Shown here piece by piece: positions 33,293-43,800 of a stretch of 64,000 nucleotides of DNA; the stretch's first letter is position 1, and the number at the start of each line of letters is the position of its first letter. The notes beneath the pieces are model-generated. The model did no database searches. It was not told where the DNA came from and saw only the letters and a list, made by a program, of their open reading frames with translations. This stretch comes from Ga0074130 sp964499485 (GTDB taxonomy: Bacteria; Pseudomonadota; Gammaproteobacteria; Burkholderiales; Rhodocyclaceae), in contig CAZCLF010000004.1 in NCBI GenBank assembly GCA_964499485.1, positions 50,427 through 114,426 on the forward strand, read 5' to 3'. The translations under genes were made by a program, and so were the position numbers.

Positions 33293-34060
33293 GTGAGCGT
33301 TGATTTGATCCGTCGCGAAGCCAGCTATTTTTTTGCCGCTGTACGGTTTTTTACCCGCCTGCCGGTGCCCGCTTGGGTCGGGCATTCGCAGGATCAGCTC
33401 GATCATGCAGTGCGCTATCTTTCCATCGTGGGACTTATTGTCGGTGCGCTGGGTGCGCTTGCGACATGGCTAGCTGCATGGGTACTCCCCCTGTCCCTAG
33501 CGGTTCTGCTGGGGATGGCGACGACACTGCTCGTGACAGGCGCCTTCCATGAAGATGGCTTTGCCGATAGCTGCGATGGCTTTGGTGGCGGGTGGGATAA
33601 GGCGCACGTGCTGACCATCATGAAGGATTCTCGCCTCGGCAGCTATGGCGCCATCGGCATTATGCTGCTGCTGCTGGCGAAGTGGAATGCGCTGATGGAG
33701 CTGGAAGACTGGCTCTTATTCAGTCTACTGGCTGCCCACGCCAGCTCCCGTGCGGCCGCATCAACATTGATTTATGCGCTGGACTACGTGCGCGATGAAG
33801 ACAGCAAGGCCAAGCCGCTGGCGCGTCGCATGACTTTTGCTGAGCTTGCAGTGGTGTTGCTTTTTGGTCTTGTACCCTGCTTGCTTTTGCCTTGGCAAAA
33901 CGCCCTATGTGCGCTCTTGTTACAGGGCTTGGTCGTATGGGCATGGGCGCGCTACAGCGTCCGACGGATTGGTGGTTATACCGGCGATGTCCTTGGCGCC
34001 TCTCAGCAGCTGGGTGAGCTAGCCTTCTACTGTGGGCTATTGTGCGTCTTTACCTGGTAA
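33293..34060 (+). CDS. cobS: Adenosylcobinamide-GDP ribazoletransferase
   Basis: Polytopic inner-membrane enzyme joining adenosylcobinamide-GDP and alpha-ribazole (phosphate) to give cobalamin (phosphate). The 255-residue protein starts at a GTG. FFTRLPVP near the N-terminus, GAFHEDGFADSCDGFGGGWD with the metal-binding acids, MKDSRLGSYG and GGYTGDVLGASQQLGEL are signatures. Several hydrophobic helices are visible. No cobU/cobP kinase gene is adjacent. Confidence 0.96.
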   Translation: MSVDLIRREASYFFAAVRFFTRLPVPAWVGHSQDQLDHAVRYLSIVGLIVGALGALATWLAAWVLPLSLAVLLGMATTLLVTGAFHEDGFADSCDGFGGGWDKAHVLTIMKDSRLGSYGAIGIMLLLLAKWNALMELEDWLLFSLLAAHASSRAAASTLIYALDYVRDEDSKAKPLARRMTFAELAVVLLFGLVPCLLLPWQNALCALLLQGLVVWAWARYSVRRIGGYTGDVLGASQQLGELAFYCGLLCVFTW

Positions 34061-34584
34061 GACATCCGGCTGTCGCGGTTGATCCTGGCGTGTGTTACGG
34101 CGCTAGCGATCTGCCGCTGCACCCTGGCTGGGAGTCGTCTTTGCTTGCCTTGCGGGCAGCCTTACCAGCAGGGCTGCCCGTTCATTCAAGCCCGCTGCGC
34201 CGCTGTCATGATCTAGCGATCGCTTTGTCTCCCACAGCGCGCACCGATACGCGTTTGCGCGAGCTCGATTTCGGGCGCTGGGAAATGCAAGCATGGGACA
34301 AGATTTCGCGCGATGAGTTGGACGCCTGGGCAGCAGCCCCATTGACCTATGCGGGGTATGGTGGCGAAAGTGTGGCGATGATGCAGCTAAGGGTTACCGA
34401 GGCGCTTGGTGAGCTCACCGCGGACTGCCTATGGGTGACGCATGCCGGGGTGATGAAACTGGTGTGCGCACAATTGTTAGGTTTGCCTGAGCCTCAGTGG
34501 CTGGGCATGTCATTCGCCCATGCAAGCGTTGTGTGTCTTGAACAAGACAACACGACGTCTGCTGGATGGCGGTTGCTACCTTGA
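34042..34584 (+). CDS. cobC: Alpha-ribazole phosphatase (histidine phosphatase family)
   Basis: A 180-residue histidine-phosphatase protein: LYLVRHPAV holds the catalytic RH, followed by SSPLRRC, LRELDFGRWE and WVTHAGVMK with the second His. In the cob context it is expected to dephosphorylate alpha-ribazole 5'-phosphate or cobalamin 5'-phosphate. It starts at a GTG inside cobS, overlapping it by 19 bp in another frame, so translation is likely coupled. Confidence 0.9.
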   Translation: MRLYLVRHPAVAVDPGVCYGASDLPLHPGWESSLLALRAALPAGLPVHSSPLRRCHDLAIALSPTARTDTRLRELDFGRWEMQAWDKISRDELDAWAAAPLTYAGYGGESVAMMQLRVTEALGELTADCLWVTHAGVMKLVCAQLLGLPEPQWLGMSFAHASVVCLEQDNTTSAGWRLLP

Positions 34585-34585
34585 G

Positions 34586-35695
34586 TCAGTGACGTGCGCG
34601 TACAGCGGTATCCAAGTAGGCAAGCAGTTGCTGCAGATTTCCGTCCATCGAGAACTGTGCGCGTACGGCTTCCTTGCCCAATGCCGCCATGGTCTGCATC
34701 TCTTTAGGATGACTGAGCGCCCACTCCAGCTTAGCCTGCCAAGCGGCGACATCTTCGGGCGCTGCCAGCAAGCCGGTTTGGCCATCCATAATGGTCTCTG
34801 GAATCCCTCCTGTATCGCTGGCGACAACAGGAATGCCCAGCCCCAATGCCTCAATCTGCGACATGCCAAGCGGCTCGTAGGTGGACGGCATGATCACCAA
34901 TGTCGCTTGGCGCATCAGGGCGGGGACGGCACTCACCATGCCGGAAAACAGCACGTGCGCTTCGAGGTGGCGATCCACGACTTCTTGGTTCAGCGCCGCT
35001 TCCAACTCGCCCTCTCCTGCAATGACGTAGCAAAGATCAGGAAACTTTTGCACAAGCGCCGGGAGTGCTTGCAGGATGGTGCGATGTCCTTTTTCCCCAC
35101 GCAGCATCGCCGCATGCACGAGCAGCTTGCGAGTTCCCCCCCCAAGTTGCGCGAGTAACTCCGGCGTCAAACTTTCCTGACTACGTGCATCGTTGTGCTC
35201 AAACGGAATCCCGGGGTAGAGAACGCTAATACGCTCCGACTTGATCCGCGGATTGCGCAGGAGCAGCTGCTTAAGGAACGCACTTGGGACGAGGGTAAGG
35301 TCGAACAGTGAGTTGTAGGTGAATGCGTGAGGGAGCCCCGGTTGATAGGTACGTGATCTAATTAAGCATGGGCGTTTGAAGCACAGTCGCGCAGCCAGTG
35401 CTGTGGTATTCGCATCGTGCCCACTGTGTGAGATGACTGCGTCCGGTGAGTACTCAATCATGATGCGGCGTAAACCCCAAATACTTGCTGGGTGAAGGCT
35501 GTTTCGAAAAGGCAGGTGGGCGACGGCAATCTTTTGTTCAGTGGCGATTGCACTGATACGGCTAGTGGGGCGACACACCAACAAGGTGTCGATACCGAGA
35601 CCTTGCAAGCCTTTAGCCTGTGCCAGTAATTGCAGCTCTTGTCCGCCAATATTCGGCGAGCTTTCTGTGAATAGGACGCGACGGATCTCAGTCAT
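34586..35695 (-). CDS. Glycosyltransferase family 4 protein
   Basis: A 369-residue GT-B glycosyltransferase. The N-terminal domain has FTESSPNIGGQELQLLAQAKGL, typical of the family 4 acceptor domain. The C-terminal domain has VHAAMLRGEKGHRTILQALP, YVIAGEGELE and the nucleotide-sugar site EPLGMSQIEALGLGIPVVASDTGG. Likely adds a sugar to lipopolysaccharide or another surface glycan. The ATG overlaps the upstream O-antigen-ligase-like stop by 1 bp. Donor and acceptor cannot be told from sequence. Confidence 0.9.
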   Translation of the reverse strand: MTEIRRVLFTESSPNIGGQELQLLAQAKGLQGLGIDTLLVCRPTSRISAIATEQKIAVAHLPFRNSLHPASIWGLRRIMIEYSPDAVISHSGHDANTTALAARLCFKRPCLIRSRTYQPGLPHAFTYNSLFDLTLVPSAFLKQLLLRNPRIKSERISVLYPGIPFEHNDARSQESLTPELLAQLGGGTRKLLVHAAMLRGEKGHRTILQALPALVQKFPDLCYVIAGEGELEAALNQEVVDRHLEAHVLFSGMVSAVPALMRQATLVIMPSTYEPLGMSQIEALGLGIPVVASDTGGIPETIMDGQTGLLAAPEDVAAWQAKLEWALSHPKEMQTMAALGKEAVRAQFSMDGNLQQLLAYLDTAVRARH

Positions 35696-36912
35696 CAATG
35701 TGCGCGATCCGGGCGGGCAGGTGACAGTAATACTCCCATGGCCCACACAAACATTAAACGCTCCGCAAAGTCGAGCATGAATGAGTTAAACAGATTGCCG
35801 ATCAGGAAGGCGATTAGTACGCCGGTAGCGAGCACTGCGAAAGGCTGTGGCTGCATACGCGCTTGACGCCAGCAACTGAAATAGAAAAATAACAGGACAC
35901 TTAAACCAATCAATCCATATTGGGCGGTGATCAGTAAATATTGATTGTGCGGATTATTCGAAGGGGGGAGTAGGGTACCAACAATTTGCGCTTCGTACGC
36001 TTTAGGGAAGCCATCAGTCCCCACGCCAATGATCGGATGCTGCTTGATGATAGCCAGCGAGGTAGCGTAATAATCGAATCGGGTACCAATAGATGATTCC
36101 TCGTTTCCGCGATTGTCTGACCAGTGCATTGCCTCCTGCACTGCAATATCTGTTCGGCTCTTAAAGCTAGGTGAGCTCAGGTAGGCCGAGCCTGCAAGCG
36201 CTAAGCCTGCGATTAGACCTAGCAGCACGCCATAGCGTGGGAAGCGGAGGTGAAAAAGATAGGCAAGCAAGCCAACTAGGACAACTTGTCCAGTGCGTCC
36301 TTGAATCATCAGAAGCGCATTGATAGTCGCCAGTAAAACAAGCACCAACAATCCGTATCGGCGAGTATTGTCGGGTAGGTGAAGTGCGGCGATAAACATG
36401 AAGAAGGCCGCAAGGATCATAAAGAACCCATGTGTAATATGCATCTTAAATACAATTGGATTATTCGCGTCAGTGTTCTTAAAAAAACTCACTGGAAGTA
36501 ACTCAAGCCAGATCAGGATCGAGAGAAATAAGGTCATTACCATGGCTGCACAGAAGCCTGCAATCGCCCGCCACTTTTCCTCTGTACTGAGTTGCAAGCT
36601 CAGAATAATGGGTAGCATGAATATCGACGCGTATTTGCCGGCATAGTGGGCGCTGTCATCCTTAACACCATAGAACATGCCGATCACGACCAGTGCATAA
36701 AACAATCCTGCTGCCTTGGCAGCGGGAGCGTCTTTGATTACAGCCCATTTCCGCTGCCAGTCGCCACTGAGTAGCCAGCTCACTACAACAAGCAACAACA
36801 TCAAGTTCGCCAGCCCTGGCGTAAGCGGTAGCGCGAAGCCTAGTCCAGCCAGCCCCCACACGGCTACGCTGCGTGCGCGTTGGTTGAGTAGGGCGACATT
36901 CATTGGGATCAC
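35695..36912 (-). CDS. O-antigen ligase-like membrane protein (Wzy_C family)
   Basis: A 405-residue polytopic inner-membrane protein with about ten hydrophobic segments and a periplasmic loop holding IGTRFDYYATSLAIIKQHPIIGVGTDGF and NNPHNQYLL, the conserved Wzy_C loop with its Arg and His. Members are either O-antigen ligases (WaaL) or polymerases (Wzy); the two cannot be told apart by eye. The first codon may be a GTG at 36912 (GTGA overlap with the upstream gene) or the ATG at 36903. Confidence 0.85.
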   Translation of the reverse strand: MIPMNVALLNQRARSVAVWGLAGLGFALPLTPGLANLMLLLVVVSWLLSGDWQRKWAVIKDAPAAKAAGLFYALVVIGMFYGVKDDSAHYAGKYASIFMLPIILSLQLSTEEKWRAIAGFCAAMVMTLFLSILIWLELLPVSFFKNTDANNPIVFKMHITHGFFMILAAFFMFIAALHLPDNTRRYGLLVLVLLATINALLMIQGRTGQVVLVGLLAYLFHLRFPRYGVLLGLIAGLALAGSAYLSSPSFKSRTDIAVQEAMHWSDNRGNEESSIGTRFDYYATSLAIIKQHPIIGVGTDGFPKAYEAQIVGTLLPPSNNPHNQYLLITAQYGLIGLSVLLFFYFSCWRQARMQPQPFAVLATGVLIAFLIGNLFNSFMLDFAERLMFVWAMGVLLSPARPDRAH

Positions 36913-37832
36913 AGCCAGTCAGTGTGTGCGTGCTGCGCGAGGTTTAGCGCAGTGATATCTTGAATCGCGTTTGTGTCGCTGCCGGTTCTACCCGCAGCAC
37001 GCCAGCGTGGCATGCGGTGTCCGTAGAGCTCGACTAAGCCTGCCAAGGGCGCCTCCCGTGTCGCGCCGGGCAGCGGCACGATACAACTACTCGGATTGCC
37101 TAGAACATTGGCGGCCCAATGTGAGTAGCCAGAGATAGGGGTTGCCAGTAGTGTCGGACAGCAGGCGAGGGCAAACAGATCGGCGACCGGATTTACCGTC
37201 GAGCGATGGTCGGGGCCTTTGTAGTCGTAGTGCGAGAGCGTATCGAGACTAAAGGTGTCGAAGCGCGCATGCAGATTGCTGAAGGCTGCCGGATCGCCAG
37301 TACACGACAGGAAGAAGCTCACATCCGGTTGTGCTTCGGCAATGCGCGCCATGGTTTCTTCGTACCACCATACGGGCACCGCCGGCCACTCTTTGCCTAT
37401 CTGATAGCAATCGGGGTTTTCTAGCTCGTAATCCCCTTGGCGGATGTGAACCCCGACAATCGGGCGTCCATGCCGACTGGCGAAGGTTGCGCGGATGGCA
37501 TCAGCTAGATGTGGTGCCAGATGGATCTTTCGAGCTGCCTCAAGATAAATGGGCGCCAAGACATCTTCGGGGCCATCAAGGGAGCGCAGGATAATTTTTT
37601 GTCCAGCGAGCCGGGCAAAGGTCGCTGCATCGCAGTTGCGGATACGTTCCGCCCCGATACGCGCCAACACGCGGACTTTGCCGCGACGCGTGTCATCGAC
37701 AGAAAATGAGTCAAGCTCATGCCAATCGAGGATAATTTCATGCCCGTAGGCTTGGCGAATGGCAAATGCCAGTGGCAAAACCTCGAGCCGATTCGAAACT
37801 CCGACAAACTCGTCAATATATAGCTTGGGCAT
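36909..37832 (-). CDS. Putative fucosyltransferase-like glycosyltransferase
   Basis: A 307-residue protein without membrane segments. VGVHIRQGDYELEN resembles the HxRxGDY motif of GDP-fucose-dependent transferases (GT11/NodZ-like fold), and ISGYSHWAANVLG is a second acceptor/donor-type motif. FVGVSNRLEVLPLAFAIRQAYG near the start matches the early GNxxxQ-like segment loosely. The sugar is not proven to be fucose. Starts at 37832, divergent from the GT9 gene, and first in the GT/ligase/GT4 operon. A TATAAT-like box on the minus strand (37872-37877) could be its -10. Confidence 0.68.
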   Translation of the reverse strand: MPKLYIDEFVGVSNRLEVLPLAFAIRQAYGHEIILDWHELDSFSVDDTRRGKVRVLARIGAERIRNCDAATFARLAGQKIILRSLDGPEDVLAPIYLEAARKIHLAPHLADAIRATFASRHGRPIVGVHIRQGDYELENPDCYQIGKEWPAVPVWWYEETMARIAEAQPDVSFFLSCTGDPAAFSNLHARFDTFSLDTLSHYDYKGPDHRSTVNPVADLFALACCPTLLATPISGYSHWAANVLGNPSSCIVPLPGATREAPLAGLVELYGHRMPRWRAAGRTGSDTNAIQDITALNLAQHAHTDWL

Positions 37833-37914
37833 ATCAGTCTGCTTGTTTTGCCTGCGGCGAAGTGATCGCGCATTATAGTCAAACCGACCTCCAACCAGTG
37901 ATGCAGTCCTTATC

Positions 37915-39027
37915 GTGAAGCCTATTCCCACCAATCCCCGTCAGATTCTGGTGACATGTCCCCAACGTCTGGGCGATGTGCTGTTAACCACGGCATTGAT
38001 TCATTCCTTGAAGCGGGCGTGGCCAACGGCCGCGATTGATGTGTTGGTGTTGCGCGGGACGGAGTCGGTACTGGCGGGTAATCCAGATATCCGCGAGGTG
38101 CTAGTACAGGTTCAGCGTGCGTCCCTGTGGGCCAAGCTGCGCGAGGCGCTTGGCATGTGGCGTCGTTACGATATTGCTGTGGCCGCGATTCCAACTGACC
38201 GTTCACGTCTATCTGCTTGGATTGGTGGGCGGTTCCGTATCGGCTTTTTAACCCCGCAGCAGGGCGAGCAGCGCAAGGCTGTTCTGCTGGATAAGCACGT
38301 CAGCTTTGATGATCTGGATACGCATACGGTATCCATGCAGGCGCAGCTACTGACGCTGCTGGAAATCCCCGCGCACATGCAGGTGGTCTTGCCTCAGCTT
38401 GATGCAGCGGCGCAAGCTACTTTCACTGCCCGTCTGCCTAACAGACCCTATGTCGTACTCCATCCTTGTCCGAAGTTCCGCTACAAAATGTGGCGCCAGC
38501 ATGCTTGGGTAGAGTTGGCGGAATGGCTGCATGCAAGCGGCTTGACGGTTGTATTCAGTGGCAGCGGAGATGCAGACGAGCTGGCTTATGTAGCAGCGAT
38601 TCAGTCCCAGTTATCGTTCGAAAGTCGCAACCTTGCGGGGCAGTTGTCCTTAGCGCATACCAGCGCCTTGTTGGATCAGGCCGCACTTTACGTGGGGCCA
38701 GACACGGTGGTGACGCACATGGCAGCGGCCAGCGGCACGCCCACATTGGCACTGTTTGGCCCGTCCAATCCGGTTAAGTGGGGCCCTTGGCCAGCGAGCA
38801 GGGTAGAGCCAGCCAGCCCGTGGTCAAAGGTCGGCAGCGGTCGGCAGGGGAATGTTTTTTTGCTACAGGGGCACGGTAGCTGCGTGCCATGCCTGTTGGA
38901 AGGTTGTGAGCGTCATGTGAACAGCGTCAGCGATTGTCTTGAGCACCTAGAAGTACAACGTGTCAAAGATGCGCTACGCAGCCTGCTGGCGGCATCTGGT
39001 AAGGTGGGCTTATTGCCAGCGCCCTAA
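37915..39027 (+). CDS. Lipopolysaccharide heptosyltransferase (GT family 9)
   Basis: A 370-residue family 9 glycosyltransferase beginning with a GTG. The N-terminal ILVTCPQRLGDVLLTTALIHSLKRAWP is typical of RfaQ/WaaQ-type enzymes; YVGPDTVVTHMAAASGTPTLALFGPSNPVKWGPWP is the ADP-heptose-binding region. A C-terminal cluster of Cys (GSCVPCLLEGCERH) is common in this group. It transfers heptose to the LPS inner core; WaaQ versus another heptosyltransferase is not certain. Its stop is one base from the msbA stop on the other strand. Confidence 0.9.
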   Translation: MKPIPTNPRQILVTCPQRLGDVLLTTALIHSLKRAWPTAAIDVLVLRGTESVLAGNPDIREVLVQVQRASLWAKLREALGMWRRYDIAVAAIPTDRSRLSAWIGGRFRIGFLTPQQGEQRKAVLLDKHVSFDDLDTHTVSMQAQLLTLLEIPAHMQVVLPQLDAAAQATFTARLPNRPYVVLHPCPKFRYKMWRQHAWVELAEWLHASGLTVVFSGSGDADELAYVAAIQSQLSFESRNLAGQLSLAHTSALLDQAALYVGPDTVVTHMAAASGTPTLALFGPSNPVKWGPWPASRVEPASPWSKVGSGRQGNVFLLQGHGSCVPCLLEGCERHVNSVSDCLEHLEVQRVKDALRSLLAASGKVGLLPAP

Positions 39028-39028
39028 A

Positions 39029-40759
39029 TCAGCTGCTGTGCTGCAGCCGGTACAGCCTTGCATAGGTACCATCGGCGGCCAACAGCTCAGCATGTGAGCC
39101 GCGCTCCACAACCCGCCCTTCGGCTAACACTAAAATTCTGGTCGCGCGCTCAATCGTAGACAGTCGATGGGCTATCACCAGCGTCGTCCGCCCCTGCATG
39201 AGTGTTTCCAGTGCGGCCTGAACATGGCGTTCTGATTCACTATCAAGCGCCGAGGTGGCTTCATCGAGAATCAAAATCGGCGCATTTTTGAGCAGCGCAC
39301 GGGCAATCGCTAAACGCTGACGCTGACCACCTGAAAGCTTGACGCCCTGTTCGCCGACTTGTGTATTGAAGCCTTCCGGCAATGACTCGATGAAGTCGAG
39401 CGCATGGGCAGCCTTTGCGGCAGCCACGATTTCAGCATGAGTTGCATCAGCCTGCCCATAGGCAATATTCGCTGCAATGCTGTCGTTGAAGAGGACGACA
39501 TCTTGGCTGACTAAGGCAATGTTCTGGCGCAGGCTGGCAAGGCTGATACTTTCCAAGGCATGCCCATCGATGCGGATAGTGCCTGTCGTGCTGGGATAAA
39601 AGCGTGGCAGCAAGCTGGCGATGGTGCTTTTGCCACTGCCCGACTGCCCGACCAGCGCTACGGACTCTCCCGGCGCAATGTTGAAGCTGATGTTTTCTAG
39701 GGCCGCGCGCTCGGCGCCTGGATAGCGGAAGCCCACGTTATCGAACTCGATCCTGCCCTGGCTGCGCCCCAATACCTCCGTGCCGCTGTCGTGCTCGGGT
39801 TCAGCATCAATCACGCTGAACACACTCTCGGCTGCGGCGAGGCCACGCTGAATCGGCGCATTGACATCGGTTAGGCGCTTGAGCGGGCTCAGCAACATCA
39901 TCATGGCCGTGATGAAAGAGACGAAGCTACCCACGGTTGCTTCTGCGTTCACTGCCTGCCGCAAGGCAATGGCCATAATCACGGCAAGTGCGATGGCAAC
40001 AAAGAACTGCACAAGCGGACCTTGCCCAGCAGAAGCTGCGGTTGAGCGGATATTTAGGCGCCGCTGCTCATTGATGGCGCGCTCAAAGCGCTGTGCTTCA
40101 TAGGCATGGCCACCGAAGATTTTGATGATTTTTTGCCCCGCAATGCTTTCCTGCAGGATCTGCGTCAGAGTGCCTTGCGACTCTTGTACGCTGCGAGCGA
40201 TACGGCGCAGGCGTTTGCTGAAAATCTGCACCGCCAAAAAGATGAAGGGGACCATGCATAGCGTGATCAGCGTGAGTTGCCAGTTCAGGTAGAGCAACCA
40301 GACAAGCAGGCCAACAATGATGAGGCTGTCTTTGATCAGCGTAGTCAAGGCTGTTGTGGCTGCTCCCGCTACGTTGGTGACGTCATAGGCCACGCGAGAC
40401 ATCAGATGACCCGACAAGGTGTCGGAGAAGTAACCATTAGGCAGACGGATAATGCGCGCAAACATGATGCGGCGCAGCTCGGTCACAACATTGTTGGCTA
40501 CCCAGCTCATGGCGTAGTCGCCAAGGAAGTTGAATGCGGCGCGCGTCAGGAGCACCAGCACAATGGCTGAGGGATACATGAGCCAATCCCAAGCACCACG
40601 ACTGGCCGAAAAGCCATTGTCCAGCATGTGTTTCATGAGCACAGGGAAGAGTGGCTCGGTGATCGCAGCAGCAGCCATGCACCCGATAGCGAGGGCAAAG
40701 CCTTTCGCATAGGGCCGTACATGGGACAACAAGCGGAGGTAAAGCTGGCGGCTATTCAT
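39029..40759 (-). CDS. msbA: Lipid A export ABC transporter MsbA
   Basis: A 576-residue half-transporter that flips lipid A-core across the inner membrane. Six transmembrane helices occupy about residues 15-310; the ATPase follows with Walker A GQSGSGKST, signature LSGGQRQR, Walker B ILILDEATSALD and the switch His in VIAHRLST. The start at 40759 (MNSRQLYLRLL) is preferred over a longer frame. Location beside LPS glycosyltransferase genes supports MsbA over other ABC exporters. Confidence 0.93.
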   Translation of the reverse strand: MNSRQLYLRLLSHVRPYAKGFALAIGCMAAAAITEPLFPVLMKHMLDNGFSASRGAWDWLMYPSAIVLVLLTRAAFNFLGDYAMSWVANNVVTELRRIMFARIIRLPNGYFSDTLSGHLMSRVAYDVTNVAGAATTALTTLIKDSLIIVGLLVWLLYLNWQLTLITLCMVPFIFLAVQIFSKRLRRIARSVQESQGTLTQILQESIAGQKIIKIFGGHAYEAQRFERAINEQRRLNIRSTAASAGQGPLVQFFVAIALAVIMAIALRQAVNAEATVGSFVSFITAMMMLLSPLKRLTDVNAPIQRGLAAAESVFSVIDAEPEHDSGTEVLGRSQGRIEFDNVGFRYPGAERAALENISFNIAPGESVALVGQSGSGKSTIASLLPRFYPSTTGTIRIDGHALESISLASLRQNIALVSQDVVLFNDSIAANIAYGQADATHAEIVAAAKAAHALDFIESLPEGFNTQVGEQGVKLSGGQRQRLAIARALLKNAPILILDEATSALDSESERHVQAALETLMQGRTTLVIAHRLSTIERATRILVLAEGRVVERGSHAELLAADGTYARLYRLQHSS

Positions 40760-40821
40760 GGGCAAAGAAAAGAGGCAGGCACATGCTGGCCGTGCAGAGA
40801 ACGCTATTTTAAGGGGAGGAC

Positions 40822-40853
40822 GCACCGTGGCGAAACTATTCTCGCCACGGTGC
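40822..40853 (-). terminator. Hairpin terminator after pilL
   Basis: Perfect 12-bp stem GCACCGTGGCGA / TCGCCACGGTGC with an 8-base loop, 20 bp after the pilL stop and upstream of msbA. The T-rich tail is weak (CCCCTTAAAAT), so it may work partly with Rho. It should separate the pil chemotaxis transcript from msbA. Confidence 0.7.
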
Positions 40854-40873
40854 AGATTATAGCGGTGTGCTTA

Positions 40874-43800
40874 CTACGCCTTGAGATGGCTGCCAATCAG
40901 GCGTAGCAGTTCATCTTCATCGTAAGGCTTGCCAAGATAGTGATTGACGCCGATTTCGGCCGCGTAATTGCGATGCTTCTCGGCTGTACGCGAGGTGATC
41001 ATGATGATCGGTATAGCCTTGAGACGGTCATCTGCACGTACATTTCGTGTCAGGTCAAAGCCGTCCATGCGTGGCATTTCAATATCAACCAGCATGACAT
41101 CCGGCACCAGCTCAACCATTTGCTCTAGCGCATCGATCCCGTCTTTTGCCGTAACGACGCGATAGCCAGAGCGCTCGAGCAGACGGCCAGTGATCTTGCG
41201 TACGGTGAGCGAGTCATCCACCACCAATATGGTTGGGATAGTCGCAGTCCTCTCTTCAACGACCGAGGCGACAACGGGTACTGAAGGGCTTGTGCGTGGC
41301 TTGTGGCCAGCCAAGGCGACTGGATTAATGATCAGTGCGATTTCACCATCACCGAGTACTGTCGCGCCGGCAATGCCCGTCACACGCGCCAGCTGTGGAC
41401 CAATATTTTTGACCACCACTTCTTGGTTGCCGAGCAGTGCATCAACTTCAAGCGCAATATGCTGGGGCCCGGTGCGCAGCAACATCAGCCAATGGCGACG
41501 TGCCGGTTCAGGTTGGGCGTCTTGCTGACCCAGCAGTTGTGGCAGATAGTGATATGGGTAGTGTGTCCCTTGCCATTCGATGCCTCCCGCTTTGCGAACA
41601 ACCTCAATGTCAGCGGGCTTTAGTTCATTTACCTGAGCCACCATACCCGCTGGCAGAATGAAGGTACGTAAGCCCACGCGCACCAGCACGCCTTGCGCAA
41701 CAGCCAAGGTCAATGGGAGATAGATGCTGAAGCGCGAACCCTTGCCTGCAGTGGTGCTGACATCAATCCGGCCACCCAGGTTTTGTACCTCACTCTTGAC
41801 CACATCCATGCCGATGCCACGACCGGCAAGGGCAGTCACTTCGCTCATGGTCGAGAAGCCAGGGGTGAAGATCAGGTCGATCAGTGCTTGTTCATCCAGT
41901 ACCGCTAGAGGATCAACCAATCCACGTTCTTCGCCAATGGCGCGGATGCGCTCAAAATTCAGACCGGCGCCATCATCCTCAAGCGTGATCGCGATTTCAT
42001 TCCCGATTTGCGCAAGGCTAATACCGATTTCACCAATGTCACTCTTACCCGCGGCTTTCCGGGTATCGGCACTCTCTAGACCGTGTGCAATTGCATTACG
42101 TAGCAAGTGCTCAATCGGGCCAATCATGTTTTCTAGTACTGAGCGGTCCAACTCTGTTTGTGCGCCTCGAATATCCAGATTGGCGCGCTTGCCGGTGTCC
42201 TTGGTTGCCTGTCGGACGACTCGATAGAGACGATCGGCAACCGAGTTGAACGGCACCATACGTACGCTCATGAGCGACTGCGATAGCTCGCGATTGAGGC
42301 GTGCTTGGGCAACCAGCGCAGCATCGGTATTTTCGAGATTGCGCAACAGGTTGTGCTGAATGGTCGACACGTCATTCACGCTTTCGGCCATCAGGCGCGT
42401 TAGCTCTTGAAAGCGCGTGAAGCGGTCAAATTCAAGTGGGTCGAAGTCGGCGCTATGCTCTGGAACAAGCGACTCCTGGGATTGCATTTGTGATTCGGCT
42501 TGGATTTCGATTTCGCGTAACTGGCTACGCAGACGAATCACGTTCTCTGTCAGATCAAGCAAGGAGTCCTTGAGGGTGCGGATTTCACCCTCAATACGCG
42601 AGCGGGTGATGGCGATTTCACCAGAGCTATTCACGAGATCATCGACCAAGCCCGCACGGACGCGTAGCACATTGCTACCACTGGTCTCTCCAGGTGTCGT
42701 GGGGCTAGCGCTCTCTACTGAGCGGGTCGGTGCCTGTGTACTATCGCTGACATCACTCTCTTCAGATGCCGCATCCACCAAAGCTGGTTCGAGTGCGGGC
42801 TCTCCTCGGCTGAGACGTGCCAGCATATGGGCACTGCGATCGTAGGCGGCATCTAGGGTGTCAAGCAGACCAAGCTGTGCGCCAATATGCAAGCCATGCT
42901 CCGCACGTGTTTCCATCGCATGGAGAAGCTCGCCAAGCGTCATGGCGCCTGCCATGCGAGCACTCCCTTTAAGGGTGTGCAGTTGTCGTTGAAGCTGTTC
43001 ACCCGCTGCCTGGCTGTCAGGAGACGCCCGCCAGTCTCTAAGTGCGCTGCCAATCGCCTGCATCAGCTCATCACTTTCCTCGAGGAAAATGGGGAGCAAC
43101 TGGGCATCAATTTCATCCTCGATAACGGTGAACTCAAGCTCATCAACCAGCTGCAACGCTTCGTCCACGCTATTGGGCTGGACATCAAAAATGCCAGCCT
43201 CAAGTGCCGCCTGAAGAGAGGGAGCAGAAGTGGCTTCCTCAATTACATCTAATTCGTGCGTTTGATCAGTGAGTCCCACTAAGGGGGGCTCGGTCGTGAC
43301 CTCTGTCGCCGGTGTTAAGGCGATGAGTGCTGACTCCAGTTCCTCATCACGTCCCGGCATCCGACGACCAGCGATAACACCAACCATGCCATCAAGCGCG
43401 CCAATCGCGCGGGCAATGACTGTTCTATCTTCGAAGGAGATCGTCTGCTCGGCCACAGCGAAGCGCACTAATGCGTGCTCAAGTGCGCTAACTAAGAAGT
43501 GAATGGGCTCGATGTCGACGGTGGCGGAAATTCCTGCAAGCGTGTGAGCAGCACGGATCAGGGCCTCAGAGGGAGGGGTCTCTTTTGTCGCAAATTCTTC
43601 CTGCAGGGCAGCAATGTGACTGCGCGCTTCGCCAACAAACGTGTCAAACAACATTGGCGTTAATGACAGCGGTCCAATTTCAATCATTGCAGGCCCACTC
43701 GGGAACTCAATGACCTTTGCGCTTTCAATTGCCGTTGGCGTATCTTCGACAACAGGTTGTGCGTCCTCTGCCTCCCATGTTTCAGGCAGGCTCTCTAGCG

